From assembly GCA_965651935.1 (NCBI GenBank), contig CBFGTC010000012.1, positions 1 to 58,433 on the forward strand: DNA of 58,433 bases. Direction: 5' to 3'. Both the position numbers and the translations under genes were made by a program. How positions within the stretch are numbered: position 1 is the stretch's first letter; each line of letters opens with the position of its first letter. Source of the stretch: JAFEDN01 sp965651935. GTDB taxonomy: Bacteria; Pseudomonadota; Gammaproteobacteria; Coxiellales; Coxiellaceae. This document shows, in pieces, positions 41,948 to 51,929 of this stretch. The notes under the pieces were generated by a model, which saw nothing but the letters and a program-made list of their open reading frames with translations, was not told where the DNA came from and did no database searches.

Positions 41948-44104
41948 ATGCCATTATTCAAAAAACTGCGAAAAAAACTGGATTATTTAGAAGCCTCACA
42001 AATTGAATTAATTCATGAGGCTTATCAAACCGCATTAATTTCCCATCACAATCAAAAGCGATACACAGGCGAACCCTACATCAGCCACCCTGTCGCGGTG
42101 GCCTGTATTCTCGCCGATATGAAATTGGATTATCACACTATCATGGCGGCGTTGTTGCACGATGTGATTGAAGATACGTTAGTGACTAAAGAAGAACTGG
42201 CCGCAAAATTTGGCGACATCGTTGCCGAATTAGTAGATGGAGTCAGTAAACTCACTCAAATCGAATTTTTTTCACGAGCCGAAGCCCAAGCTGAAAATTT
42301 CCGCAAAATGGTTTTGGCCATGGCGCGTGATATACGGGTTATTATTATTAAGTTGACCGATCGGTTGCATAATATGCGGACCTTAGGCGCTTTACCTCCT
42401 GAAAAGCGCCGTCGAATCGCCAAAGAAACATTAGAGATTTTTGCTCCTATCGCCAAGCGTTTAGGAATGCACGATATTTCCGTGGAATTGGAAGAGCTGA
42501 GCTTTATGTCTTATCACCCTTACCGCTATCAAGTATTGCGTAAAGCGGTGGAACAAGCTCGGGGCCAGCGTAAAAAAGTGTTAGATTTGGTGACTAAAAC
42601 TTTACAAGATGGCTTGGCAAACGCCAATTTACCTCCTTGTGCGGTGGTAGGAAGGGAAAAACCGTTGAATAGCATTTATCAAAAAATGCGTCTCAAACGC
42701 AGGCCTTTTAATGAAATTATGGATGTGTATGCTTTTCGCATCATAGTTGATGATGTCGATACTTGTTATCGAATTTTAGGATTAGTGCATCGTCTGTTTA
42801 AACCGGTGGCGGAAAAATTTAAAGATTATATCGCTATACCCAAAGCCAACGGATATCAATCTTTGCACACCGTATTGCTGGGTCCTTATGGATATCCCAT
42901 CGAAATTCAAATACGCACGACTGAAATGGACCGTCATGCCAGCAGTGGTATCGCCGCGCATTGGCTTTATAAAAATAATGAAGATAAAACAGACCCGGCT
43001 CAAGTCTGCGCTCAGCGATGGGTAAAAAATTTATTGGAATTACAGCGGGAAACCGGCAGTTCATTGGAATTTATTGAAAACGTTAAACTGGATTTATTCC
43101 CCGATGAAGTATACGTCTTTACTCCTCGCGGCAGAATCATGCGTTTACTGGCAGGCGCCACGGTAGTGGATTTCGCTTATGCGGTCCATACTGACATAGG
43201 CAATAGCTGTGTTGCCGCGAAAATCAATCGTCAATTAGCGCCATTATCTTCACGTTTAAGCAGCGGTCAGACTGTCGAAATTATCACTAATTCCCGCGGT
43301 CATCCCAACCCGGCCTGGTTAGACTTTGTGGTGACTCGGCAAGCTCGCAATAGCATCCGGCAGTTTTTAAAAGACCAGCGTAAAACCGAATCTATTTCTT
43401 TAGGTGAAAGATTATTAAAACAGGCATTGCGCGGTCAAAAATTAATTTTAAAGAAAATACCGGAAAATGTGATTGATTATTTCTTACGGGAAATTGAGAT
43501 CAATGCTTTATCGGAACTATTTGCCGAAATTGGTTTAGGAAATCGCTTACCTTCCTTAGTCAGTAAACGCTTAGCTGATTTAGTTGCAATGCAAAAGGGG
43601 GGGCAGGCAAAATATTTGGAATCTTCAGCCGATGTGCCTTTGGTGATTAAAGGCACGGAAGGGATGTTGGTAAATTATGCGGAATGTTGCAGTCCGATTC
43701 CCGGCGACCCCATTATCGGTTTGTTTGGGATTGGTGAGGGAATTGTGGTGCATGCCGAACAATGTTCACGATTAGACCGATTGCGAGGGCGTCCTAATGC
43801 ATTTATGACATTGCGCTGGTATGAGCATATTCAACAAACTTTCCCCTTATTTATTCGTGTCGAAACCAGAGACGAGCCGCGGATGCTGGCCAATATAGCC
43901 ACCGCGATTGCTGACGCTCGCTGTAATATTATTGACATTGGAATTCATCGGCATGATGATCGACATTTGCAATTTATTTTTAAACTGGCTATTCGAGATC
44001 GGGTGCACCTTGCCAATGTATTGCGCCATTTAAGGCATATTCCGGCGGTATCACGCATCTCGCGCGGCCTTGGTAAGGAGACTCACTATGAAGCAAATGA
44101 TTAA
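41948..44104 (+). CDS. spoT: Bifunctional (p)ppGpp synthetase/hydrolase SpoT
   Basis: SpoT sets the level of the stringent-response alarmone. The 718 residues have, in order: an HD hydrolase domain with LLHDVIEDT (His71-Asp72) and TDRLHNMRTLG; a synthetase domain with PVAEKFKDYIAIPKANGYQSLHT; a TGS domain (VYVFTPRGRIMRLLAGATVVDFAYAVH); and a C-terminal ACT domain. The intact HD motif argues for SpoT, not RelA. Whether another RSH enzyme exists cannot be seen here. Confidence 0.96.
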   Translation: MPLFKKLRKKLDYLEASQIELIHEAYQTALISHHNQKRYTGEPYISHPVAVACILADMKLDYHTIMAALLHDVIEDTLVTKEELAAKFGDIVAELVDGVSKLTQIEFFSRAEAQAENFRKMVLAMARDIRVIIIKLTDRLHNMRTLGALPPEKRRRIAKETLEIFAPIAKRLGMHDISVELEELSFMSYHPYRYQVLRKAVEQARGQRKKVLDLVTKTLQDGLANANLPPCAVVGREKPLNSIYQKMRLKRRPFNEIMDVYAFRIIVDDVDTCYRILGLVHRLFKPVAEKFKDYIAIPKANGYQSLHTVLLGPYGYPIEIQIRTTEMDRHASSGIAAHWLYKNNEDKTDPAQVCAQRWVKNLLELQRETGSSLEFIENVKLDLFPDEVYVFTPRGRIMRLLAGATVVDFAYAVHTDIGNSCVAAKINRQLAPLSSRLSSGQTVEIITNSRGHPNPAWLDFVVTRQARNSIRQFLKDQRKTESISLGERLLKQALRGQKLILKKIPENVIDYFLREIEINALSELFAEIGLGNRLPSLVSKRLADLVAMQKGGQAKYLESSADVPLVIKGTEGMLVNYAECCSPIPGDPIIGLFGIGEGIVVHAEQCSRLDRLRGRPNAFMTLRWYEHIQQTFPLFIRVETRDEPRMLANIATAIADARCNIIDIGIHRHDDRHLQFIFKLAIRDRVHLANVLRHLRHIPAVSRISRGLGKETHYEAND

Positions 44105-44471
44105 CACGGAACACGCACCAAAAGCCATTGGCGTCTATTCCCAAGCAATTAAATCAGGAAATTGGGTATTTATTTCCGGACAAATCCCTTTGGTTCCAGC
44201 CACTGGCGAAATTGTAGCGGGAGAGTTTAAAGCGCGCGTCCGCCGGGTTTTCGACAATATTAGCTCAGTGGCAGAAGCAGCCCATGGCGACCTGTCTCAA
44301 ATCGTAAAATTAACCGTGTATTTGATCAGTATGGAAAATTTTGCTGAAGTGAATGAAGTCATGCAAGAATATTTTAAACCCCCTTACCCTGCTCGAGCAG
44401 TGATTGCCGTAGCAGCCTTGCCAAAGGGGGTTGATATTGAAATTGACGCCATCCTGATGTTGAATGAATGA
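44088..44471 (+). CDS. ridA: RidA family reactive imine deaminase
   Basis: RidA hydrolyses reactive enamine/imine intermediates from PLP enzymes. The 127-residue product has the signatures APKAIGVYSQAIKSGNWVFISGQIP, an active-site Arg in PPYPARAVIAVAALPKG, and the closing VDIEIDAILM. The start ATG at 44088 lies inside the 3' end of spoT; an earlier in-frame ATG at 44070 adds six residues. It overlaps recG by 8 bp. Confidence 0.95.
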   Translation: MKQMINTEHAPKAIGVYSQAIKSGNWVFISGQIPLVPATGEIVAGEFKARVRRVFDNISSVAEAAHGDLSQIVKLTVYLISMENFAEVNEVMQEYFKPPYPARAVIAVAALPKGVDIEIDAILMLNE

Positions 44472-46548
44472 ATTTGCCAGGCCTTTAAGTGATTTAAACG
44501 GGGTTGGCCCGCGTATTCTTTCATTATTAAAACAATTGGGCTTGGCAACGGTTCAAGATTTGTTGTTCCACTTGCCATATCGATATGAAGACCGAACTCG
44601 TATAACGCCGATAGCGGCTTTACGCGAAGGCGATATCGCGTTAATCGAAGGTGACATTCGAAGCGTGATACTTAGCCCAGGACGAAGACCGGGTTTGTTA
44701 TGCAAACTTGCTGATCATAGCGGTAGTATTTTTTTACGTTTTTTCCATTTCAATGTTTCACAAAAACAACAATTCATCAAAGGGACACGTTGGCGGTGTT
44801 TTGGCGAAGTTCGCCGCGCTTTTCGTCAGTTTGGTTGGGAAATGGTCCATCCTGAATACCGGCAAATTTTTCAAGCACAGGAAATTCCACTCGAAAATAA
44901 ATTAACTCCGGTTTATCGATTAACTCAAGGTTTGTCACAGCAATTAATGCGAAAACTTACGGATCAAGCGTTACTGATTTTGCAGCAAGCGCTGGTTCCT
45001 TTGGAATTAATTCCACAATCCTGTCTAGCCTCGCAGAATTTTTGCAGTTTGGCAGAAGCTTTACTCTATGTACACCGCCCACCGCTAGAAGCGAATGTCG
45101 ATTTATTATTAAGAGGCGAGCACCCTACGCAAAAGCGTCTCGCATTTGAAGAATTGATGGCATATCAATTGAGCCTACAAAAATCGCGTTATGTGCAGCA
45201 ACAGCGTGTGGCATTGCCATTGAGCTGCGCAGAGGAGATGCGGCAACAATTTCAAAAGCAATTGGGTTTTACCATGACTTCGGCGCAACAGCGAGTCATT
45301 GCTGAAATCGATGCGGATTTGGCGCAATCCTTCCCGATGCTGCGTTTAGTACAAGGTGACGTTGGTTGTGGAAAAACTGCCGTGGCAGCGATGATAATGT
45401 TAAATGCAGTTAAAGCAAATACTCAGGTTGCCTTGTGCGCGCCCACCGAGCTTTTGGCTGAGCAGCATTTTCAGCAATTTAACCAATGGTTTTTGCCTTT
45501 AGGGATTGAAGTAGGTTTCGTCTCAGGCAAGCAAACCGCTAAAATTCGCCGGAAAATGTTGGAAAAAATGGCGAGTGGTGAAATAAAAATGATTGTCGGG
45601 ACTCACGCATTATTTCAAGAAAAAGTTTGCTATTCGAATTTGTCGTTGATCGTCATTGACGAGCAGCACCGGTTTGGCGTGAATCAGCGCTTGGCTCTTT
45701 TGGAGAAAGGCAAGTTCGGCGCCCTGTATCCGCATCAATTAATTATGAGCGCCACTCCCATCCCGCGCACGCTGACTATGGCTGCTTACGCCGATTTAGA
45801 TATTTCTATTATTGATGAATTACCTCCAGGGCGCACGCCGGTGGTGACAGCCCTAGTATCACAAAATCGGCGACAAGAAGTTATCGAGCGGGTTAGATTG
45901 GCATGTAGTCAAGGCCAGCAAGTTTATTGGGTTTGTACTTTGATTGAAGATTCCGAAGTCCTGCAATGTCAAACGGCGGAGCGTACGGCCACAGAGTTAA
46001 AAAATTTTTTGCCGGAAATGAGTATTGGTTTGGTGCACAGCCGTGTACCTGCTGAAATGAGAGTAGCACAAATGCAGGCTTTTAAGGCCAATCAAATCCA
46101 ATTATTAGTAGCAACGACGGTGATAGAGGTGGGGGTGGATGTACCCAATGCTAATTTAATGATAATTGAAAATCCTGAACGTTTAGGTCTATCGCAATTA
46201 CATCAATTGCGAGGGCGGGTAGGGCGTGGAACAGCGGCCAGTTATTGCGTTTTGTTATTCCAAGAACCCTTGTCGGCTCAAGCGCAACAACGCTTGCAAA
46301 TCATGCGTAAAAGCCAAGACGGTTTTACTATCGCTCAGGAGGATTTGGTATTGCGAGGCCCTGGAGAAGTATTAGGGACTCGTCAATCCGGTTTAGCTCA
46401 ACTCAAAATGGCGGATTTACTGCGAGATCAGCATCTTTTGCCACAAGTTCAAGCGGCTGGACAATATATGTTGCAACATTGTCCTCAACAAGCCGAAGCC
46501 CTGATTCAACGTTGGCAACGCTACACTCCGCAGTATGTGGAAGTATAA
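44464..46548 (+). CDS. recG: ATP-dependent DNA helicase RecG
   Basis: RecG remodels stalled forks and branched DNA. The N-terminal wedge domain includes GVGPRILSLLKQLGL and DLLFHLPYRYEDRT. Helicase motifs are GDVGCGKTAVA (I), the DEQHRFGVNQR box (II), MSATPIPRTL (III), VATTVIEVGVDVPNA (V) and HQLRGRVGRG (VI). The 694 residues are full length. It closes the gmk-recG series. Confidence 0.97.
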   Translation: MNEFARPLSDLNGVGPRILSLLKQLGLATVQDLLFHLPYRYEDRTRITPIAALREGDIALIEGDIRSVILSPGRRPGLLCKLADHSGSIFLRFFHFNVSQKQQFIKGTRWRCFGEVRRAFRQFGWEMVHPEYRQIFQAQEIPLENKLTPVYRLTQGLSQQLMRKLTDQALLILQQALVPLELIPQSCLASQNFCSLAEALLYVHRPPLEANVDLLLRGEHPTQKRLAFEELMAYQLSLQKSRYVQQQRVALPLSCAEEMRQQFQKQLGFTMTSAQQRVIAEIDADLAQSFPMLRLVQGDVGCGKTAVAAMIMLNAVKANTQVALCAPTELLAEQHFQQFNQWFLPLGIEVGFVSGKQTAKIRRKMLEKMASGEIKMIVGTHALFQEKVCYSNLSLIVIDEQHRFGVNQRLALLEKGKFGALYPHQLIMSATPIPRTLTMAAYADLDISIIDELPPGRTPVVTALVSQNRRQEVIERVRLACSQGQQVYWVCTLIEDSEVLQCQTAERTATELKNFLPEMSIGLVHSRVPAEMRVAQMQAFKANQIQLLVATTVIEVGVDVPNANLMIIENPERLGLSQLHQLRGRVGRGTAASYCVLLFQEPLSAQAQQRLQIMRKSQDGFTIAQEDLVLRGPGEVLGTRQSGLAQLKMADLLRDQHLLPQVQAAGQYMLQHCPQQAEALIQRWQRYTPQYVEV

Positions 46549-46642
46549 CCGCAATTCCCGCCTATCCTTGACCGCAAAAGGGGCGATTGGTACCATTTAA
46601 ATCTGTCTGTCGATGTTTAGGGGCTTTTATTAGGAGAATGTT

Positions 46643-47365
46643 ATGAGTTTAAAAAAGGTTTTGACCGTCGGCGTTGCCTGTCTGAGTTTTAGCAGTGCTT
46701 ATGCCGGAGGGCCCGACGTCGTTGCTCCGGTTTGTCCAGTATGCCCGACCTTTGTGCCTTATCTTTATCTCGGGCTTAGCGCTGGGTGGGCTTATTCCAA
46801 CTGGCAAGATTTTATCGCCACTGGCGCGCCAATAAGCGCCGATACTAACGGTTTTACTGCTGGCGGTAAAATCGGTTATCAATTTCTCGATTTTTTTGGC
46901 GTTGAGGGGGGCGGATTTTATTTGCCAGAATCAGACCAATCCGTTACTTTTTATCCGCCAGCGGGTTCCAATTATTATCCGTTTACTCTTACTGGCCACG
47001 TAAATTCTTGGTTTGCCTATGGCGCCGCCACCATTCGCGCGCCTTTGTTTGACCCATTTTTCCATGTGATAGGCAAAGTGGGCGGGGTTTATCGCCAACT
47101 AGACCATAGCGGTAACCTATACAAAAATGTGGATGATAGTAATGACGATAATAATTATGCCACCGTTATTTTTGGAGCGAGCATTGAATACGATTTGGCT
47201 CCTTATCATTTACCGATAGCGGTTGGCGCCGATTATTATTACATTCCCGGATCCAACGAAACATTTTTCAAGTTTAATAACAATGTCGATGTAACGGTAA
47301 ATGAGGATGCGGCCCCGCCCGTTCAAGTAGTTGTGGCGACGATCACCTTTAAATTTGCAGTTTAA
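46643..47365 (+). CDS. Outer-membrane beta-barrel protein
   Basis: The 240-residue protein has a signal peptide cut after AYA (about residue 21). The mature part is rich in alternating aromatic/Gly strands (YLYLGLSAGWAYSN, GFTAGGKIGYQFLDFFGVEGGGFYL) and ends VVVATITFKFAV, a typical terminal barrel strand. It resembles the OmpA/porin-like 8-stranded surface proteins common in Legionella and Coxiella. A CPVCP motif after the signal peptide could form a disulfide. Function unknown. Confidence 0.8.
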   Translation: MSLKKVLTVGVACLSFSSAYAGGPDVVAPVCPVCPTFVPYLYLGLSAGWAYSNWQDFIATGAPISADTNGFTAGGKIGYQFLDFFGVEGGGFYLPESDQSVTFYPPAGSNYYPFTLTGHVNSWFAYGAATIRAPLFDPFFHVIGKVGGVYRQLDHSGNLYKNVDDSNDDNNYATVIFGASIEYDLAPYHLPIAVGADYYYIPGSNETFFKFNNNVDVTVNEDAAPPVQVVVATITFKFAV

Positions 47366-47372
47366 TCCCAAA

Positions 47373-47431
47373 AGTGTTTCCCGCTGAGCGAGAGTTGCTG
47401 TTCGGCTTACGCGGGGGGAGAATTATAATCT
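47373..47431. repeat. Degenerate intergenic repeat, possible copy D of the MITE-like family
   Basis: AGTGTTTCCCG at 47373-47383, GGCTTACGCGGGGGGA further on and a trailing ATTATAATC resemble the ends and core of the copies at 27617 and 39519, but with many changes. Confidence 0.35.
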
Positions 47432-47506
47432 AAATCTACCGTTTCGATGCTCACTCGCACCAGAAATAATGAAATCCCAAAAAATGGCGGTTCTTCTGGT
47501 TTATCA

Positions 47507-47535
47507 CTTGAAAATTGATATTCTCACCCCCACTT
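47507..47535 (+). promoter_or_regulatory. Sigma-32 heat-shock promoter of htpG
   Basis: CTTGAAA at 47507-47513 and CCCCACTT at 47528-47535, separated by 14 bp, match the sigma-32 consensus (CTTGAAA, 11-16 bp, CCCCATnT). It lies about 38 bp before the htpG start, the position expected for a heat-shock gene. Confidence 0.85.
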
Positions 47536-47572
47536 TATTTTAATCAAATATTGAACTTAAGAGGAGTATAAT

Positions 47573-49513
47573 ATGCCGTTTTCAGCTCAACCCGAAACGT
47601 TATCTTTTGAAGCCGAAGTAAAACAAATTCTCAGCTTGTTTGCCCACTCGTTATATAGTAATCGAGAAATTTTTCTCCGCGAATTGATTTCCAACGCCTC
47701 CGATGCGGCTGATAAATTGCGATATGCTGCATTATCCGATTCTGCACTATATGACAATGATTCTCAGCTCAAGATTTGGATTGATGTAGACAAAACTCAG
47801 GGAACTATCAGTATCCGCGACAATGGGATTGGTATGAGCCGTGAAGAAGTGGTTGAAAATTTAGGCACCATCGCCAAATCCGGCACCCGCGCCTTTAAAG
47901 AAATGTTAGAAAACAAACAAGCCGGAGCAGATTCGCAATTGATTGGGCAATTCGGCGTAGGATTTTATTCTTCATTTGTCGTCGCCGATCACGTTACCGT
48001 TCGCACTCGCAGAGCGGGTACTCAAGAAGATCAAGGCGTATTGTGGGAGTCCGATGGTCAAGGACAATATACCATTAAGAATATTCATTACCCTCGGCGC
48101 GGAACGGAAGTGATTTTGCATCTCAAAAAAGATTGTGAAGAATTTTTGGATGAATATCGTTTGCGTTCGATCATTACCAAATATTCCGACCATATTGTTC
48201 TTCCCATTGTGATGAAAAAACCCGAATCTCCTGAGAACAAAAACACACCCAAGACTAGCAAAGAAGCCATGGATGAGAAAAACGAAACGGTCATCCCTGA
48301 AGAAGAAGTGGTGAATCGCGCCAGCGCTTTATGGACTTTGCCGAAAAGTGAGATTACCGACGAACAATATAAAGAATTATATAAACACATTTCTCACGAT
48401 TTTGAAGATCCACTAGCATGGACTCACAATAAAGTGGAAGGAAAATTAGAATACACTAATTTATTGTATATCCCTGCGCGCGCCCCTTTTGATTTATGGC
48501 ATAGAGAATATCAACGCGGATTAAAATTATATGTTAAACGCGTATTTATTATGGATGACGCCGAACACTTCATGCCGAATTATTTACGCTTTGTTAAAGG
48601 TGTTATTGATAGCAATGATTTACCGCTGAATGTTTCGCGTGAAATTCTACAATCCAATCAAATGATTGAAAAAATGCGTTCAGGATGCGTGAAAAAAGTT
48701 CTGGATTTATTGGAAAAATTAGCCGGTGATGATGCCGAGACTTACAAAAAAGTTTGGCAAGAGTTTGGTCCGGTGCTCAAAGAAGGCCCGGGAGAAGACT
48801 ACCCAAATAAAGAACGTATCGCGAAATTGCTAAGATTTTCCTCTACGCATTTAAATGATGATGCGCAAAGCGTGACGTTATCTGACTATATTTCACGTAT
48901 GCAAGCAGATCAGGATAAAATCTACTATCTCATTGCTGATTCTTATATTAATGCCAAAAACAGCCCGTTATTGGAAGTTTTCCGTAAAAAAGGCATTGAA
49001 GTATTATTATTGACAGATAGAGTTGATGAGTGGTTAATGGCGCATTTAACTGAATTTGACGGAAAGAAATTTCAGTCTGTCTCTAAAGGCAAACTGGATT
49101 TAGACAAAACTGAGAATCAAGAAGAGCAAAAGCAACAAGAAGCGAAAGCGGCCACTTTCGCGGAAATTTTACCCAAAATTAAAAACGCCTTAGGTGAACG
49201 TGTCAAAGATGTGCGTTTGACTCATCGATTGGTGGATTCGCCTTCCTGTGTGGTATTTGATGAAAATGAATTGTCAGGCCATATGCAAAGATTATTGAAG
49301 TCGACTGGTCAAGCAGTACCAGAAAGTAAACCGATTTTAGAATTAAACCCTGATCATTCGTTAGTCATTAAACTGCAAAATCTGCATGACACGCAAAAAT
49401 TAGCGGATTGGGCGGATATACTACTGAGTCAAGCTTTATTGGCTGAAGGGGAGCAATTACAAAACCCTGCGGCTTTTATTCGAAGCTTAAATCAATTACT
49501 AGTGCAGGTTTAA
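47573..49513 (+). CDS. htpG: Chaperone HtpG (Hsp90)
   Basis: HtpG is the bacterial Hsp90, an ATP-driven cytosolic chaperone. The N-terminal GHKL domain shows ELISNASDAADKLR, IRDNGIGMS and the lid GTIAKSGTRAF followed by IGQFGVGFYSSFVVAD. The middle domain has the LYVKRVFIMDD and LPLNVSREILQ segments. A Glu/Lys-rich insert sits at about 215-240. The 646 residues are full length. AAGAGGAG is the ribosome site. Confidence 0.97.
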   Translation: MPFSAQPETLSFEAEVKQILSLFAHSLYSNREIFLRELISNASDAADKLRYAALSDSALYDNDSQLKIWIDVDKTQGTISIRDNGIGMSREEVVENLGTIAKSGTRAFKEMLENKQAGADSQLIGQFGVGFYSSFVVADHVTVRTRRAGTQEDQGVLWESDGQGQYTIKNIHYPRRGTEVILHLKKDCEEFLDEYRLRSIITKYSDHIVLPIVMKKPESPENKNTPKTSKEAMDEKNETVIPEEEVVNRASALWTLPKSEITDEQYKELYKHISHDFEDPLAWTHNKVEGKLEYTNLLYIPARAPFDLWHREYQRGLKLYVKRVFIMDDAEHFMPNYLRFVKGVIDSNDLPLNVSREILQSNQMIEKMRSGCVKKVLDLLEKLAGDDAETYKKVWQEFGPVLKEGPGEDYPNKERIAKLLRFSSTHLNDDAQSVTLSDYISRMQADQDKIYYLIADSYINAKNSPLLEVFRKKGIEVLLLTDRVDEWLMAHLTEFDGKKFQSVSKGKLDLDKTENQEEQKQQEAKAATFAEILPKIKNALGERVKDVRLTHRLVDSPSCVVFDENELSGHMQRLLKSTGQAVPESKPILELNPDHSLVIKLQNLHDTQKLADWADILLSQALLAEGEQLQNPAAFIRSLNQLLVQV

Positions 49514-49517
49514 CAGC

Positions 49518-49552
49518 AATTCCCCTTCATCGGAAATTGACTCTACGCGATG
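49518..49552. repeat. Short intergenic repeat, second family, copy 2
   Basis: AATTCC, an 8-nt spacer, then GGAAATTGACTCTACGCGATG, closely matching 39700-39736. The contained TTGACT might also serve as a -35 for the uracil cluster that follows. Confidence 0.65.
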
Positions 49553-49589
49553 GAGTTTGCAAGGTGAGAATTGAGGATAAGGATATTCG

Positions 49590-50786
49590 ATGGGAAAATT
49601 TAGGAGAAATCCCCATATTATTTTAACTTCGCACTGTGAGCAGATGCCCAAGCCAGTGATACCGGTTCGCTGGGGAGAAAATGATCCTCGCCAGCGAGGC
49701 CCTGTTATTAGCACTTTCACCGATATCACTGCCCGTAATGTGATAGGAGCGCACAGCGGGAGTTATTCTGTTTATCGCGCATTATCCATCGCCTCTAAGC
49801 GTTATTCTTCTGCCCATCGAGCTGATTTATCTTATACTCAATTTTCTCATGTATTGGGTCCTTATCCTTCCTGGAGTCAGCCTGAGAAAATAGTTTCTTT
49901 GGACCCCTGGGGACTGGTAGCAAGCGAGTATTTTGGTGAACAAACCCTAAAGGCCTATGACATTTATCCTAGCATTGCGATGACTGAAGCAAAATTAACT
50001 CTTCCGGAATTGACTCAATTAGTTTTAGAAAAACACTTAGAAATAGATGGTAAAATCTTATTACCCGATTATGGGATTGCCGTAACTAAAGTCGCCATTG
50101 AACCGGTTTGGTATTTACCGGGAATTGCGAAACGCTTAAATACCACCGAACAAGAGCTCCGCAATATTTTATTCCAAGAGACCGGTGGGATGTTTCCTGA
50201 GTTAATTACCCGTCCTGATCTCAAAGTTTTATTGCCGCCGATTGGCGGCGCCACGGCCTACATTTTAGGCGATCCAGCCAGTTTAGCCGACCCTAATAAA
50301 GAATTAGCTTGTCGAGTGCATGACGAATGCAATGGCTCGGATGTGTTCGGTTCAGATATCTGCACTTGCCGTCCTTATTTAATCCATGCTTTTGCGACAG
50401 CAGTAAAAAGCGCACAAAAAGGCGGGGTAGGAATTATTGTGTATTTCCGTAAAGAAGGCCGAGCCTTGGGGGAAGTCACTAAATTTTTAGTATACAATGC
50501 GCGCAAAAAACAAGAAGGAGGCGACACTCCCGATCACTATTTTTATCGCACGGAATGCGTAGCCGGAGTGGCTGATGCGCGTTTCCAAGAACTCATGCCA
50601 GATGTTCTCCATTGGTTTGGAATAACAAAAATAGATTATTTAATTTCGATGAGTAATACTAAATACCATGCGATTAAAGAAAGTGGGATTAGTGTGAAAG
50701 AACGTGTTACCATTCCCGACCATCTTATTCCTCACAATGCACAGGTAGAAATCCAAGCTAAAAAATCCGCAGGATATTTTTCTTAA
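49590..50786 (+). CDS. GTP cyclohydrolase II-like protein of the uracil catabolic (URC1) type
   Basis: A 398-residue protein with a RibA-like catalytic domain in its C-terminal half. CRVHDECNGSDVFGSDICTC is a variant of the cyclohydrolase II zinc site, and FRKEGRALGEV the GTP/phosphate loop. The N-terminal region (DITARNVIGAHSGSYSVYRALSIASKRY) is typical of URC1 proteins, not of riboflavin RibA. In yeast Lachancea kluyveri URC1 is required for uracil catabolism through ribosylated uracil. The neighbours URC4, upp and udk support that role here. The chemistry of the step is still uncertain. Confidence 0.85.
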   Translation: MGKFRRNPHIILTSHCEQMPKPVIPVRWGENDPRQRGPVISTFTDITARNVIGAHSGSYSVYRALSIASKRYSSAHRADLSYTQFSHVLGPYPSWSQPEKIVSLDPWGLVASEYFGEQTLKAYDIYPSIAMTEAKLTLPELTQLVLEKHLEIDGKILLPDYGIAVTKVAIEPVWYLPGIAKRLNTTEQELRNILFQETGGMFPELITRPDLKVLLPPIGGATAYILGDPASLADPNKELACRVHDECNGSDVFGSDICTCRPYLIHAFATAVKSAQKGGVGIIVYFRKEGRALGEVTKFLVYNARKKQEGGDTPDHYFYRTECVAGVADARFQELMPDVLHWFGITKIDYLISMSNTKYHAIKESGISVKERVTIPDHLIPHNAQVEIQAKKSAGYFS

Positions 50787-50792
50787 AAATTT

Positions 50793-51902
50793 ATGTTGAT
50801 CTATTCTTCCTATTTTTGCTCAATCGAAAGTATTCATGAAGCTGCTCAAAATATGCTGGAACTGAGTTTAGCTCATCAAACTCTTTTTAGTCTCGATCTT
50901 AAAAAACTCGATAAACTAGCGGAATGGATCATTACATTAACCAAACAACAATATCCCGATTTTAAAATTCCTATCCATTCGCGTTGGCGGCATTTTGAGA
51001 TAAAAGGTAAAAACCGAGCTAATTTTTTAGCAGTTTTAGCCCAGGAGGAGCGTTTAAAAGCCGAATTGGATTTGGCCACGGTCTCGGTTTTATTGGATGC
51101 TGGCGCTGGCAACGTTTGGAAATATCGTGATAAGTTTGGGGATTTATATTCACGATCAGAAGGGTTAGCGGTAGCCAGTTTAGAATTGTTTGAACAAGGG
51201 TTTTTTTCGCGCGATCCGCATCATCCTTGGATGGTAGAACATAAAGCGTTACAAGAACTGGATGCAGAAAGCTTGGGAAAAAAATTGCTATCAAATACGG
51301 ATAATGAGTTAAGCGATATAGCTGCTCGTGTGGGTTTATTGCAGAAAGTAGTATTTCCAGGCGAGCGTCCCGGGAATTTATATGAATTAATTCATGAAAA
51401 TTTAGGCAAATCATTTAGTGCGGCTGAATTAGTCAAGTTGTTATTATTAGAAGGATTTAATTTTAATGATATTTGGGAGCATCGCACATTAGGTTTAATC
51501 CCATTCCATAAATTAAGTTTATGGTTAATTTTTTCGTTTATCGAACCGCTGCAAAGAGCGGGATTTATCATCCATGAAATGGAAAAACTGCCTGGATTAG
51601 CCGAATATCGCAATGGAGGGTTATTTTTAGATGGGGGAGTGTTACTGATAAAAGATATCAATTTGTTACAACAAAATTGGCAAATCAATGACCCAATCGT
51701 GGTGGAGTGGCGTGCCTTAACTTTAGCTTTATTAGAAAAACTAGCACAATTAATTAGGGATAAAACTGGTTTAAAAGCCAAAGCCCTGCCTTTGATTTGT
51801 ATTTTACAAGGAGGGACTTGGTTGGCTGGCAGACAATTAGCTTATCAAAAGCGAGCCGGAGGCCAACCGCCAATTCTCTGTCAAACAATGGGTTTTTTTT
51901 AA
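50793..51902 (+). CDS. DUF1688 protein, URC4-like
   Basis: A 369-residue member of DUF1688, the family of yeast Urc4. Features are IPIHSRWRHFEIKGKNRANFL, LLDAGAGNVWKYRD, the SEGLAVASLELF block and a C-terminal HRTLGLIPFHKLSLWLIFSFIEPLQRAG. It lies 6 bp after the URC1-like gene. The family is somewhat longer elsewhere (about 400 or more residues), so the N-terminus may be slightly short. The enzyme activity is not established. Confidence 0.85.
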   Translation: MLIYSSYFCSIESIHEAAQNMLELSLAHQTLFSLDLKKLDKLAEWIITLTKQQYPDFKIPIHSRWRHFEIKGKNRANFLAVLAQEERLKAELDLATVSVLLDAGAGNVWKYRDKFGDLYSRSEGLAVASLELFEQGFFSRDPHHPWMVEHKALQELDAESLGKKLLSNTDNELSDIAARVGLLQKVVFPGERPGNLYELIHENLGKSFSAAELVKLLLLEGFNFNDIWEHRTLGLIPFHKLSLWLIFSFIEPLQRAGFIIHEMEKLPGLAEYRNGGLFLDGGVLLIKDINLLQQNWQINDPIVVEWRALTLALLEKLAQLIRDKTGLKAKALPLICILQGGTWLAGRQLAYQKRAGGQPPILCQTMGFF

Positions 51903-51929
51903 CTGACACGATTACGCTAGGAGAAATGC

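Noticed and set aside
47550..47572. CTTAAGAGG before htpG as a PmrA-type box
   Set aside because: There is only one half-site at that spacing and it is the ribosome binding site; the sigma-32 promoter explains transcription.
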